A stretch of 64,000 nt of DNA from Bizionia myxarmorum (GCF_008086205.1 NZ_VSKK01000001.1:434001-498000), one strand, 5' to 3'. Counted from the first letter of the stretch, positions 16,720 through 25,940 are shown. Notes: generated by a model from the sequence alone, not told the origin. Program-made: numbers and translations.

Positions 16720-17130
16720 ATGAAAAAAGAGGAGGTTCCACAAGATAAAAGCAATTTAGAAACTGCTAAACTCAAAGAGTTGTGCTATGCGGTTGATGAA
16801 GACGGGAATTACATAACCGTAAATAGTTCTGGCTGGGATCCAAAAACGATTGCTTTAAGCCAAGCTATTGAAGAAATTAACGAACGTGTGGCAGAAGCGA
16901 AAAGTAGGGTTTTAAATAATGAAACAAGCCCTATTGAATATTATATGGAATTCCATAAAATGGATCTTTCTATTCTAGCTTCCTATGTTGGTATGTGGAC
17001 TTGGCTTGTTAAACGCCATTTTAAGCCACAAATATTCAAAAAACTTTCAGAAAGAAAACTTCAAAATTACGCCGATATATTTGACGTGACTTTAGACCAA
17101 TTAAAAGATATTACCAAACATGGAAATTAA
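16720..17130 (+). CDS. Small conserved pigment-cluster protein of unknown function
   Basis: A 136-residue soluble protein, rich in Lys and Glu, without signal peptide. A predicted coiled or helical stretch (ALSQAIEEINERVAEAKSRV) is followed by a Trp-rich segment (YVGMWTWLVKRHFKPQIF) and a C-terminal helix pair resembling a degenerate helix-turn-helix (YADIFDVTLDQLKDITK). No enzymatic motif is present. Its end overlaps the BtrH-like gene by 11 bp, so the two proteins may be coupled in translation and function together. I do not recognise a function. Confidence 0.6.
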   Translation: MKKEEVPQDKSNLETAKLKELCYAVDEDGNYITVNSSGWDPKTIALSQAIEEINERVAEAKSRVLNNETSPIEYYMEFHKMDLSILASYVGMWTWLVKRHFKPQIFKKLSERKLQNYADIFDVTLDQLKDITKHGN

Positions 17131-18118
17131 TTTTACGCATCATCAAACCGCACATTGTGAAAACGGTGTAATTTCCAATTTAATGAAGCATCATGGCTTT
17201 GAAATTAGCGAACCTATGGCTTTTGGTATTGGTTCTGGTTTGCTATTCTGCTATATTCCGTTTTTAAAAGTAAACCACGCACCCGCCTTAACTTACAGAG
17301 CCATGCCTGGTTTTATATTTAAACGATTCGCCAAACGCGTTGGAATTCAAATTAAACGAGAAAAGTTTAAAAATCCGGAAGATGCCAAAGCACGTTTAGA
17401 TGCTAATTTGGAAAACAATAATCCAGTAGGTTTGCAAGTTGGCGTTTATAATTTAACGTATTTTCCAGATGAATATCGCTTTCATTTTAACGCACATAAT
17501 CTTATCGTTTACGGGAAACAAAATGGCACCTATTTAATTAGTGATCCCGTTATGGAAACCGTAACGACGTTAACAGCTAAAGATTTAGAAAAAGTGCGTT
17601 TCGCCAAAGGTCCGTTTGCACCTAAAGGTCATGTTTATTATCCTGTTTCTTTTCCTGAAAACTTAGACCTGGAAAAAGCTATAATTAAAGGCATTAAACA
17701 TACCTGTCGGGATATGCTAGCACCAATGCCTGTTTTAGGCGTAAAAGGAATTCGTTATGTGGCCAAATTAATTAGAAAATGGCCTAAAAAAAATGGCGTT
17801 AAAAAAGCCAATCATTATCTGGGACAAGTGGTTAGAATGCAAGAAGAAATTGGAACAGGTGGCGGCGGATTCCGCTACATTTTCGCAGCGTTCTTGCAAG
17901 AATCAAGTGGCATTCTTAAAAATCCAAAATTGGCCGAGTTATCTAAAGAAATGACCGTTATTGGCGATTTATGGCGTGATTTTGCTTTGGAAGCGTCTCG
18001 TATTTATAAAAACAGAAGTGCTCAAGAAGATGCTTATAATAAAGTAGCTAGTCAATTAGAAATTATTGCGGATGAAGAAGAAGCTTTCTTCAAAAAATTA
18101 AAAAATGCCATCAAATAA
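17120..18118 (+). CDS. BtrH N-terminal-domain protein (putative ACP-dependent acyltransferase)
   Basis: A 332-residue cysteine-peptidase-fold protein whose first part matches the BtrH N-terminal domain: His12-Cys13 in HCENGVISNLMKHHGF and FGIGSGLLFCYIPF. In butirosin biosynthesis BtrH moves an acyl group from a carrier protein to an amine. A carrier-protein-dependent acyltransferase is what is needed to ester-link an aryl-polyene acyl-ACP to the dialkylresorcinol hydroxyl, so this is a candidate for that unsolved step (inference). A His residue in RFHFNAHNLIVYG is a possible catalytic partner. The ABC ATPase gene follows without a gap. Confidence 0.72.
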   Translation: MEINFTHHQTAHCENGVISNLMKHHGFEISEPMAFGIGSGLLFCYIPFLKVNHAPALTYRAMPGFIFKRFAKRVGIQIKREKFKNPEDAKARLDANLENNNPVGLQVGVYNLTYFPDEYRFHFNAHNLIVYGKQNGTYLISDPVMETVTTLTAKDLEKVRFAKGPFAPKGHVYYPVSFPENLDLEKAIIKGIKHTCRDMLAPMPVLGVKGIRYVAKLIRKWPKKNGVKKANHYLGQVVRMQEEIGTGGGGFRYIFAAFLQESSGILKNPKLAELSKEMTVIGDLWRDFALEASRIYKNRSAQEDAYNKVASQLEIIADEEEAFFKKLKNAIK

Positions 18119-18862
18119 ATGATAGATATTCAGCAAATATCAAAAAAGTATAAAGGTGCCGATAATTTTTCGGTGTCCAACTTCAACCTGACTATTGCTG
18201 ATCAAGAAATTTTCGGTTTACTAGGTCCAAATGGCGCTGGAAAAACCACCATAATTTCTATTTTATGCTCATTAATTAAACCAACTTCGGGTAGTTTTTC
18301 CATTGCCGGATTAACCTATCAAAAAAACAAAAATGAGCTCAAACAATTAATTGGTATTGTGCCACAAGAATATGCTTTGTATCCAACTTTAACTGCTTTT
18401 GAAAACCTTAAGTATTTTGGTAGTATGTATGGTTTGAACGGCAAATCATTGGATACAAAAATTAATACGGCTTTAGAACATTTGGGTTTATTAGCTTTCT
18501 CCCACAAAAAAATAGACACCTTTTCTGGAGGTATGAAACGTCGAATTAATTTAATTGCTAGTGTTTTGCACAATCCCAATGTTCTGTTTTTAGATGAACC
18601 TACTGTTGGTGTGGATATACAATCTAAAAACGTTATCATTGAGTATTTAAACGATCTGAACCAAAATGGAACGACTATTATTTACACGTCTCATCATTTA
18701 AATGAAGCGGAAAACTTTTGTAGTCGTGTGGCCATTATTGATCATGGAAAATTGGTGGTAGAGGGAAAACCTCAAGAATTAATTGAACAACATCTAGGTG
18801 CCCATAATTTGGAAGATGTATTTATAAATATAACCGGAAAAGCCTTACGTGATCATGCATAA
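18119..18862 (+). CDS. ABC transporter ATP-binding protein
   Basis: A 247-residue ABC ATPase with Walker A (GPNGAGKTT, residues 37-45), Q-loop region (GIVPQEYALYPTL), signature FSGGMKRR, Walker B (VLFLDEPTVGVD) and switch His (YTSHHLNEAE). It resembles the drug/lipid exporter (DrrA/CcmA) group. The permease gene overlaps its 3' end. It likely powers export of the pigment or of a precursor across the inner membrane. Confidence 0.92.
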   Translation: MIDIQQISKKYKGADNFSVSNFNLTIADQEIFGLLGPNGAGKTTIISILCSLIKPTSGSFSIAGLTYQKNKNELKQLIGIVPQEYALYPTLTAFENLKYFGSMYGLNGKSLDTKINTALEHLGLLAFSHKKIDTFSGGMKRRINLIASVLHNPNVLFLDEPTVGVDIQSKNVIIEYLNDLNQNGTTIIYTSHHLNEAENFCSRVAIIDHGKLVVEGKPQELIEQHLGAHNLEDVFINITGKALRDHA

Positions 18863-20123
18863 ACTTTGGGCTTCCACATATAAGGAATTTTTATTACTCA
18901 CTAGAGATGTTGGTGGTATTGCTATACTTTTTGTGATGCCTTTGGTATTAATTGTTACCATTACGCTAATTCAAGACAGTACTTTTAAAACGATTACGGA
19001 TAGCCAAATCCCTATTTTAGTAGTGGATAAAGACCAAGGTGATGTATCTAAAATAATTTTAGAAGGCTTGAAGGAATCTGGAACTTTTGAAGTAATTACA
19101 AAAACAGATGAAATTGCTGCTCGCGATTTAGTTTTCAAAGGAAAATACCAACTAGCCATTATTATTCCTGAAAATTTAACATCAAGCTTGGAGCAAAAAG
19201 TAAATCAAAATGTAGATGGCATCATTGCGAAATTTGGTTTAGAGGAAACTGAAGATCCACTTGTAAAACCAGAAGTATTAGGTAAAGAAGTTACCTTATA
19301 TTTTGATCCAGCCACGCAACTGACTTTTAAAAGTGCGGTCAAGAATGGAATAGATAAAATGATTTCTAAAATTGAAACCCAGTCTATTTATAAGGCATTT
19401 CAAGCGCAAATTTCAGACGATCCAAGCGAAATCATTTTTGAAACGGATACGTTTATCACATTCAAAGAAGTTTTACCAACAGATAATGATAAAGAAATGA
19501 TTCCGAATTCGGTGCAACACAATGTACCAGCTTGGACACTTTTCGCCATCTTTTTTATCATAGTGCCTTTATCTATTAATATTGTTAAAGAAAAAAGTCA
19601 AGGTACATTTGTTCGTTTACGCACCAATCCTGTTTCTTATGCCACGGTTTTAGGTGGAAAAACACTTGTTTATTTAGTGGTTTGCCTCATTCAGTTTGTA
19701 CTGATGTTATCCATTGGTGTTTTCCTATTTCCAGCTATTGGTTTACCAACTTTAGATGTTTCAGGAAGAATGCCTTTATTATTCGTCGTTGCTACGTTTG
19801 CTGGATTAGCAGCTATTGGCTTGGGACTATTATTAGGAACCATTGCCAAAACCCAAGAACAGTCAGCTCCTTTTGGTGCCACTTTTGTAGTTATTTTGGC
19901 CGCCCTTGGTGGCGTATGGGTTCCTGTTTTTGTTATGCCTAAAGTCATGCAAGCCCTATCCCATATTTCACCAATGAATTGGGGCTTAAATGCTTTCTAC
20001 GATGTATTTTTACGAAATGGGTCTTTCACCGATATTTTACCAGAAATCAGTTTGTTGTTTGCCTTTTTTATAACAACAACTTTAATAGCCATTATTTATA
20101 ATGAGAAAAAGAATGCCGTCTAA
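18855..20123 (+). CDS. ABC-2 type transporter permease
   Basis: A permease of 422 residues from the ATG at 18855 (a GTG 6 bp upstream is also in frame). It has one N-terminal membrane segment (about residues 17-38), a large extracytoplasmic domain, then about five membrane segments from residue 220 on, ending with a short basic tail. This is the usual ABC-2/DrrB-like layout. The gene overlaps its ATPase partner by 8 bp. Together they form an exporter embedded in the pigment operon. Confidence 0.88.
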   Translation: MHKLWASTYKEFLLLTRDVGGIAILFVMPLVLIVTITLIQDSTFKTITDSQIPILVVDKDQGDVSKIILEGLKESGTFEVITKTDEIAARDLVFKGKYQLAIIIPENLTSSLEQKVNQNVDGIIAKFGLEETEDPLVKPEVLGKEVTLYFDPATQLTFKSAVKNGIDKMISKIETQSIYKAFQAQISDDPSEIIFETDTFITFKEVLPTDNDKEMIPNSVQHNVPAWTLFAIFFIIVPLSINIVKEKSQGTFVRLRTNPVSYATVLGGKTLVYLVVCLIQFVLMLSIGVFLFPAIGLPTLDVSGRMPLLFVVATFAGLAAIGLGLLLGTIAKTQEQSAPFGATFVVILAALGGVWVPVFVMPKVMQALSHISPMNWGLNAFYDVFLRNGSFTDILPEISLLFAFFITTTLIAIIYNEKKNAV

Positions 20124-20553
20124 ACATAAAGAAATAGTTCATACTAGCGAAGTTCGGGTGCGTTTTGTTGAAACAGATCCGTTGGGAATTGTATGGCATG
20201 GCAATTATATTCAGTATTTTGAAGATGGCCGCGAAGCCTTTGGCCGCGAACATGGCATTTCTTATTTGGATCAAAAAGAATTCGGTTTTGCCACACCTAT
20301 TGTAAAATCCAGTACAGATCATAAATTACCTTTACGATATGGCGATATAGCTACCGTAAAAACTATTTATATGGATAGTCCAGCTGCGAAAATGGTTTTT
20401 CGCTATGAAATTTATAACCAAAATAATGATCTAGTTTGCACAGGCGAAACCACACAAGTTTTTGTAGACAAAATTGGCGAAGGCGACTTATCACTCAACA
20501 TTCCACCTTTCTTTAAAGCATGGAAACAAAACGTAGGTTTATTAGATGAGTAA
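20101..20553 (+). CDS. Acyl-ACP/acyl-CoA thioesterase, 4HBT hotdog family
   Basis: A 150-residue hotdog thioesterase with the 4-hydroxybenzoyl-CoA thioesterase motif around Asp26 (VETDPLGIVWHGNYIQYFEDGREAFGR). Two ATGs (20101 and 20113) are possible; both overlap the permease gene. It could release a finished acyl chain or edit stalled intermediates. A YbgC/FadM-like housekeeping role is possible, but the position between exporter and ketosynthase points to the pigment pathway. The next gene overlaps its last 8 bp. Confidence 0.82.
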   Translation: MRKRMPSKHKEIVHTSEVRVRFVETDPLGIVWHGNYIQYFEDGREAFGREHGISYLDQKEFGFATPIVKSSTDHKLPLRYGDIATVKTIYMDSPAAKMVFRYEIYNQNNDLVCTGETTQVFVDKIGEGDLSLNIPPFFKAWKQNVGLLDE

Positions 20554-21697
20554 CGTGTTCGTTTCATATAACAATATTGTGTCTGCTTTGGGTTTTACCA
20601 GCCAAACTGTTGTGCAAAATATTCAAAATGAAAAATCAGGATTAGAACGTATTCACGACACCTCGGTTTTACCAGATCCTTTTTATTCGGCATTAATAGA
20701 TTCTGAAATTTTAGAAAAAGAATTTCAAAAATTACAACCAAAACTAGCATTTACTCGGTTGGAAAAAATGATGTTGACGTCTCTGAATTTAGTTATTTCT
20801 GAATCTAAAATCGACATAAATGAACGTGTTGGTCTTATTATTTCAACCACAAAAGGGAATATTGACGCATTAGATTCTGGAAATCCATTTCCAGCAGAAC
20901 GTTCTTATTTACACGCTTTAGGAAATACCATTCGTGATTTCTTCAATTTTAAAAATGATGCTATCATTGTATCCAATGCCTGCGTTTCTGGGATTTTAGC
21001 CGTTGCTATTGCCAAACGTTATATTTCACAAAACATCTACGACCATGTCTTTGTTGTTGGCGGTGATGTTATTAGTCAGTTTATTCTTTCGGGCTTTAAT
21101 TCGTTTCAAGCTTTAAGTGATGAACCTTGCAAACCTTATGATGCTAACAGAACAGGTATTAATATTGGTGAAGTTGCAGCAGCCGTTTTAGTTACCAAAG
21201 ACGTGAATTATTTGGCTTCGGAATCCGTTGAAATTTTAGGCGAAAGCTCTTGCAATGATGCCAATCATATTTCTGGACCTTCCCGAACAGGCGAAGGCTT
21301 ATACCGGAGTATCGAATCCGCTTTAAAACAAGCAAAAGTAAAACCTTCGGAAATTGATTATATTTCAGCCCATGGAACAGCGACACCATTTAATGATGAA
21401 ATGGAAGCTATAGCATTCAACAGATCTGGATTAGAACATGTTCCTCTTAATAGTTTAAAAGGATATTTAGGACATACACTTGGTGCTTCCGGATTATTAG
21501 AAACCATAGTTGGCATGCATAGTTTGCACAATAATACCTTATACGCTTCCAAAGGATTTGAAACACTTGGTGTATCACTACCTTTAAATATCATAAAAAG
21601 TACCAAAAAAAATAAATCATTACACAGGTTCCTGAAAACGGCATCTGGTTTTGGCGGCTGTAATACCGCCGTCATCTTTAAAAAATTATCCAATTAA
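20546..21697 (+). CDS. Beta-ketoacyl-ACP synthase, second KAS II-type copy
   Basis: A 383-residue condensing enzyme, shorter than usual KAS II by some 25 residues. Cys146 (SNACVSGIL), His in ISAHGTATPFNDEMEA and His in LKGYLGHTLGASGLLE give a complete catalytic triad, closed by ASGFGGCNTAVIF. It is translated with an 8-bp overlap from the thioesterase. Its divergence from the other two intact synthases suggests another chain-length or starter preference; the exact step is not inferable. Confidence 0.82.
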   Translation: MSNVFVSYNNIVSALGFTSQTVVQNIQNEKSGLERIHDTSVLPDPFYSALIDSEILEKEFQKLQPKLAFTRLEKMMLTSLNLVISESKIDINERVGLIISTTKGNIDALDSGNPFPAERSYLHALGNTIRDFFNFKNDAIIVSNACVSGILAVAIAKRYISQNIYDHVFVVGGDVISQFILSGFNSFQALSDEPCKPYDANRTGINIGEVAAAVLVTKDVNYLASESVEILGESSCNDANHISGPSRTGEGLYRSIESALKQAKVKPSEIDYISAHGTATPFNDEMEAIAFNRSGLEHVPLNSLKGYLGHTLGASGLLETIVGMHSLHNNTLYASKGFETLGVSLPLNIIKSTKKNKSLHRFLKTASGFGGCNTAVIFKKLSN

Positions 21698-21699
21698 TT

Positions 21700-22761
21700 A
21701 TGTCGAAAAAGTCTATCAGAGCCATTGATGCGGTTCAAGAAGCGGAAAAAATCGCATTTGCGCCATTTGTTTTTCAAGCCGTCGTAGCGATGCGAAAATT
21801 AGGCATTTTTGATCTTATTTTTCAGCAACGAAAAAGAGGTGGAATTTCATTAGAGAATATTTCGAAAGAATTAAAATTAAGTGCTTACGGCGTTGGCGTT
21901 CTACTAGAAATTGCTGAAAGTTATAATATTGTGGACAAAGATGAAAACAATCACTTTGAACTTACTACAACTGGATACTTTTTAGCTTTTGACAGAACCG
22001 TAGATGTGAATATTAATTTCACGCAAGAGGTTTGCTACAAAGGTTTATTTCATTTAACGGAAGCTATTGAAACTGGAAAACCCGCAGGATTAAAAGAACT
22101 TGGAAATTGGAAAACCATTTATGAAGGGCTTTCGGTTTTACCACCGGATATTCAAAAAGCGTGGTTTGAGTTTGATCATCACTATTCAGATGAGGTGTTT
22201 CAAGAAGCATTAGAATTTGTTTTTAGAAACAACCCTAAAACCATCTATGATGTGGGCGCCAATACGGGAAAATTCGCAATTAGCGGTAGTAAATATAGCG
22301 ATTCCGTTTCCATTAAAATGGTTGATTTACCTGGGCAATTACAAATTGCAAAAAATAATGTGGCGGAAGCAGGATTTAAAGAACGGGTTTCACATTATGA
22401 AATAGATTGGCTTTCAGAAAATCCGCAATTACCAGTTGGAGCTAATGCCATTTGGATGAGTCAGTTTTTAGATTGCTTTTCCGAAGATGAAATTCTAGTT
22501 ATTTTAAAAGCGTGTACGGCAGCATTAGAAGATGATGGCGAAGTTCTCATCATGGAAACATTTACAGATAGACAGCGTTTTGACAATGCTAAATTTATTT
22601 TAGAAGCCACATCACTTTACTTTACGGTTATGGCCAATGGAAATAGTAAAATGTATCCTTCTACCGTTTTAATGAAAATTATAGATAAAGCTGGATTAAA
22701 ATTGATAGAAGATCGGGCTGTTGGCGAATATCATACCATTTTTGCCTGCAAGAAAAAATAA
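21700..22761 (+). CDS. SAM-dependent O-methyltransferase
   Basis: A 353-residue class I methyltransferase of the small-molecule O-methyltransferase type. An N-terminal winged-helix dimerisation domain (residues about 15-95, including SLENISKELKLSAYGVGVLLE) precedes the Rossmann domain with the SAM motif IYDVGANTGKFA and acidic VDLPGQ. In the pigment context it would methylate a ring hydroxyl or ring carbon of the aryl head group; a substrate cannot be read from the sequence. Confidence 0.8.
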   Translation: MSKKSIRAIDAVQEAEKIAFAPFVFQAVVAMRKLGIFDLIFQQRKRGGISLENISKELKLSAYGVGVLLEIAESYNIVDKDENNHFELTTTGYFLAFDRTVDVNINFTQEVCYKGLFHLTEAIETGKPAGLKELGNWKTIYEGLSVLPPDIQKAWFEFDHHYSDEVFQEALEFVFRNNPKTIYDVGANTGKFAISGSKYSDSVSIKMVDLPGQLQIAKNNVAEAGFKERVSHYEIDWLSENPQLPVGANAIWMSQFLDCFSEDEILVILKACTAALEDDGEVLIMETFTDRQRFDNAKFILEATSLYFTVMANGNSKMYPSTVLMKIIDKAGLKLIEDRAVGEYHTIFACKKK

Positions 22762-22763
22762 TT

Positions 22764-23381
22764 ATGACCTCTAATTATTACATAACGTCTTATTGCCAAA
22801 TTAAAAATCAACAGATTTCGTTGAATGGAAATGTGGTGTTTCAAGATGAATCGGAAGTCTTTTCAGATTTTATAAAAAATGCTTACAAGGCTGAAGAAAC
22901 CAAGTATCCAAAGTTTTTCAAAATGGATAATTTGAGTAAGTTAGCTTTTTTAGCGGCTGATATTCTTCTTAAAAACGAAAATTTAGATACTGAAATACAA
23001 AACAATATAGCAGTTGTTTTTTCTAATAATGCAGCCAGCTTAGATACAGATCGCATGCATCAAGAAGCCATTCAAGATAAAAGCAATTATTTCCCCAGTC
23101 CAGCCGTTTTTGTTTACACATTACCAAACATTTGCATTGGCGAGATAAGTATCCGATATAAACTGTTTTCCGAAAATAGTTTTTTTATATTTGAACGCTT
23201 TAATGCCGAGCATTTAGTCACTTACGCAACAAGCTTGTTGGATTCTGACAAAGCAAATCAGGTATTATGCGGTTGGGTGAATTTTGATAACAACCAGTAT
23301 GAAGCATTTTTATATTTGGTATCAAAAAATGGAACGGCAGCACATACTAAAGAACATATAACAACCTTATACAATACATAA
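22764..23381 (+). CDS. Half-size ketosynthase-like protein without active site
   Basis: A 205-residue protein resembling only the N-terminal half of a beta-ketoacyl synthase (the Ketoacyl-synt_2-like group), with the block PAVFVYTLPNICIGEISIRYKLFSENSFF. The position where a nucleophilic Cys would lie holds Glu/Ser, and the His-containing C-terminal half is absent, so it cannot be a working synthase. It is followed at once by an ACP and a KS/CLF pair. It may be a structural or ACP-docking partner of that complex. The gene is intact, not a fragment: it has clean start and stop and normal codon use. Confidence 0.7.
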   Translation: MTSNYYITSYCQIKNQQISLNGNVVFQDESEVFSDFIKNAYKAEETKYPKFFKMDNLSKLAFLAADILLKNENLDTEIQNNIAVVFSNNAASLDTDRMHQEAIQDKSNYFPSPAVFVYTLPNICIGEISIRYKLFSENSFFIFERFNAEHLVTYATSLLDSDKANQVLCGWVNFDNNQYEAFLYLVSKNGTAAHTKEHITTLYNT

Positions 23382-23382
23382 C

Positions 23383-23640
23383 ATGGAGGCACTAAAACTT
23401 GAGTTAAAAGAAAATATAATTGAGCAATTAAACCTTGAAGATATGACCATTGCTGATATTGGCGATGACGATATGCTTTTTGGTGACGGACTAGGATTGG
23501 ATTCTATTGATGCTTTGGAGTTGATTGTCATGCTCGATAAAAACTATGGGATTAAATTAACGGACCCTAAAGAAGGACGTCATATTTTCGAGTCTGTTAA
23601 CACTATGGCAACTTACATAACGGAGAATCGCTCTAAATAA
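23383..23640 (+). CDS. Acyl carrier protein, second copy
   Basis: An 85-residue acidic ACP. The phosphopantetheine serine is Ser41 in GLGLDSIDALELIVML. It resembles polyketide/aryl-polyene-type ACPs more than fatty-acid AcpP. The ketosynthase and CLF-like genes follow, which matches the minimal type II PKS order. Confidence 0.85.
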   Translation: MEALKLELKENIIEQLNLEDMTIADIGDDDMLFGDGLGLDSIDALELIVMLDKNYGIKLTDPKEGRHIFESVNTMATYITENRSK

Positions 23641-23673
23641 AAAATTGCTACTTAAGCAGATTACACATATTTT

Positions 23674-24876
23674 ATGAGTCAAGGTATTGCAATTACAGGA
23701 ATGGGAATAATTTCGGCTATTGGAAACAATGTTGCTGAAAATTATAACGCCCTTATTTCTGAAAAGAAAGGTATTTCACGCGTTTCTAAAACTGCTACTA
23801 TTCATAAAAATGATATTATGGTTGGTGAAATTGCATACACCAATCAGGAAATAGAAGCAATTTTAAATTTACCTCCAGAAAACAACTATTCTCGAACGGC
23901 TTTATTGGGCGCCATTGCTGCCAAAGAAGCTATTAGAAATGCGGGAGTTACAGATATAAAAGATTACAAAACAGGTTTAATTTCGGCTACTAGCGTGGGT
24001 GGAATGGATATGACTGAAAAATATTTCTATCAGTATTTAGAAGATAAAAGCACTCAAAAATATATCGAAGGCCATCATGCTGGCGATTCTACCCAGAAAA
24101 TAGCCGAGCAATTAGGTATAGAAGAAAGTTTAGTTACTACCATCAGTACGGCTTGTTCATCGGCTGCTAACGCTATTATGCTTGGCGCACGATTGATTAA
24201 AGCAGGAAAATTAGATCGGGTTATTGTTGGTGGTGCAGATTGTATGTCCAAATTTACCATCAACGGTTTTAAAACGCTCATGATTTTATCGGATACCTAT
24301 AACACACCTTTTGACAACGACCGTAAAGGTTTAAATTTAGGTGAAGCGGCTGCGTATTTAGTTTTGGAATCCGATGATATTGTAAGAGCAGAAAATAAAA
24401 CGGTTTTGGCTTATGTAAAAGGCTATGGAAATGCGAATGATGCCTTCCACCAAACAGCCTCATCCGAAAATGGTGATGGTGCCACTTTGGCTATGGAAAA
24501 AGCACTACAAATAGCTAATTACAAACCAGAAGATATTGATTATATCAACGCGCATGGAACCGCAACTGGCAACAATGATTTATCTGAAGGTCGCGCCATT
24601 ATGCGCGTATTTGGAGAAAATGTTCCAGAATTCAGCTCCACAAAAGCCTATACCGGACATACTTTAGCGGCTGCAGGCGCTATTGAAGCTGTGTATTCTA
24701 TTTTAGCATTGCAACACAATGTTATTTTCCCCAATTTGAACTTTAAAACTCAAATGGCCGAATTTTCTATCACGCCTCAATTAACGCTTCAAGAAAAACC
24801 TCTAAAAACGGTCATGTCTAATTCCTTTGGATTTGGTGGCAATTGTTCAACCGTTATTTTTTCAAAAGAAGCCTAA
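23674..24876 (+). CDS. Beta-ketoacyl synthase, KS-alpha of the polyene pair
   Basis: A 400-residue condensing enzyme with complete active site: Cys161 (ISTACSSAANAI), His in INAHGTATGNNDLSEG and His in KAYTGHTLAAAGAIEA, then NSFGFGGNCSTVIF. Its stop codon overlaps the start of a Cys-less paralogue (TAATG), the usual arrangement for a KS-alpha/KS-beta heterodimer. By analogy with aryl-polyene systems it elongates the aryl-primed chain with malonyl units. Confidence 0.87.
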   Translation: MSQGIAITGMGIISAIGNNVAENYNALISEKKGISRVSKTATIHKNDIMVGEIAYTNQEIEAILNLPPENNYSRTALLGAIAAKEAIRNAGVTDIKDYKTGLISATSVGGMDMTEKYFYQYLEDKSTQKYIEGHHAGDSTQKIAEQLGIEESLVTTISTACSSAANAIMLGARLIKAGKLDRVIVGGADCMSKFTINGFKTLMILSDTYNTPFDNDRKGLNLGEAAAYLVLESDDIVRAENKTVLAYVKGYGNANDAFHQTASSENGDGATLAMEKALQIANYKPEDIDYINAHGTATGNNDLSEGRAIMRVFGENVPEFSSTKAYTGHTLAAAGAIEAVYSILALQHNVIFPNLNFKTQMAEFSITPQLTLQEKPLKTVMSNSFGFGGNCSTVIFSKEA

Positions 24877-25940
24877 TGAAAAACGTCTATATAAATAGTG
24901 TTGGTTCCGTTTCAGCTCAAAAAACAACGCATGCTACCGATTTTTTAACGGATATTATTTCTTATAATGAAACCGTTATTCCGGCCATAGATCCGGTTTA
25001 TAAAGATTTTATTCCGCCTGCTGCAGCCAGACGCATGGCAAAAGGAATTAAAATGAGTATTGTAGCATCCAAATTGGCATTGGAAAAAGCAGGATTGAAT
25101 AATGTAGATGCCATTATAACGGGAACTGGGATGGGTTGCCTGCGTGATTCTGAAAAGTTTTTAAGCAGCATTATTGATAATGACGAAGCATATTTAACGC
25201 CTACACCTTTTATTCAATCTACGCACAATACTGTGGGCGGACAGATTGCATTGGAAATTCAATGTACAGGTTATAATTTCACCTATGTTCATGGTAGCAA
25301 TTCTTTTGAATCTGCTTTACTAGACGCTAAATTACAATTAGAATTAAGTGAAGCTCAAAATATTTTAATTGGTGGGGTTGATGAAATTGGCGATTATACC
25401 ATTTTATTGAACAAAACCATTAATCACATTAAAAAGGAGCCTGTAAAAAGTTCTGAAATAATAAATTCGCAAACCAAAGGTGCTGTTTTTGGAGAAGGCG
25501 CTAATTTTTTTGTTGTTTCCAATGAAAGCAATCATGCATCTTTGGCACGTATTGAAGCTTTAGAATTATATAATACCTTACCTATCCAATCCGTTGCCCA
25601 ACGAGCCCGACAATTTTTAAAGGCTAATAATTTAAATACAGCAGACGTAGATGCATTAATTTTAGGTAATAATGGCGATGTTGAATTTGATATCTATTAT
25701 GATGAATTAGCTTCTGGCGATTTTAAAAATGCGCAACAATTAGTTTATAAACCGTGGGTTGGCGAATTTCATACCGCTTCAGCATTTGGATTAGTTTTGG
25801 CGGCGATTATTTTAAAAACCCAGAAAGCACCTAGGGAGTTTCAGCTAAATTCTATTGTTTCTTCACATTTTAAAACCATACTTTTATACAATCAGTATCG
25901 TGGCGAAAATCATAGTTTTACCTTACTTCGGCAATGCTAA
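24876..25940 (+). CDS. Chain-length-factor-like ketosynthase (KS-beta), Cys replaced by Gly
   Basis: A 354-residue ketosynthase homologue starting at the ATG that overlaps the KS-alpha stop. The catalytic cysteine position reads Gly140 in FTYVHGSNSFESAL, and the first histidine motif is replaced by NNGDVEFD, so it should not condense by itself. The last His region (VGEFHTASAFGL) is partly kept. This fits a chain length factor that pairs with the upstream KS-alpha and sets polyene length. A longer in-frame start at 24843 lies inside the upstream gene and is rejected. Confidence 0.82.
   Translation: MKNVYINSVGSVSAQKTTHATDFLTDIISYNETVIPAIDPVYKDFIPPAAARRMAKGIKMSIVASKLALEKAGLNNVDAIITGTGMGCLRDSEKFLSSIIDNDEAYLTPTPFIQSTHNTVGGQIALEIQCTGYNFTYVHGSNSFESALLDAKLQLELSEAQNILIGGVDEIGDYTILLNKTINHIKKEPVKSSEIINSQTKGAVFGEGANFFVVSNESNHASLARIEALELYNTLPIQSVAQRARQFLKANNLNTADVDALILGNNGDVEFDIYYDELASGDFKNAQQLVYKPWVGEFHTASAFGLVLAAIILKTQKAPREFQLNSIVSSHFKTILLYNQYRGENHSFTLLRQC

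Noticed and set aside
22764-23381. Pseudogene of a full ketosynthase
   Set aside because: The reading frame is intact, tightly spaced to both neighbours, and belongs to a recognisable short ketosynthase-like group; no remnant of the second half follows.
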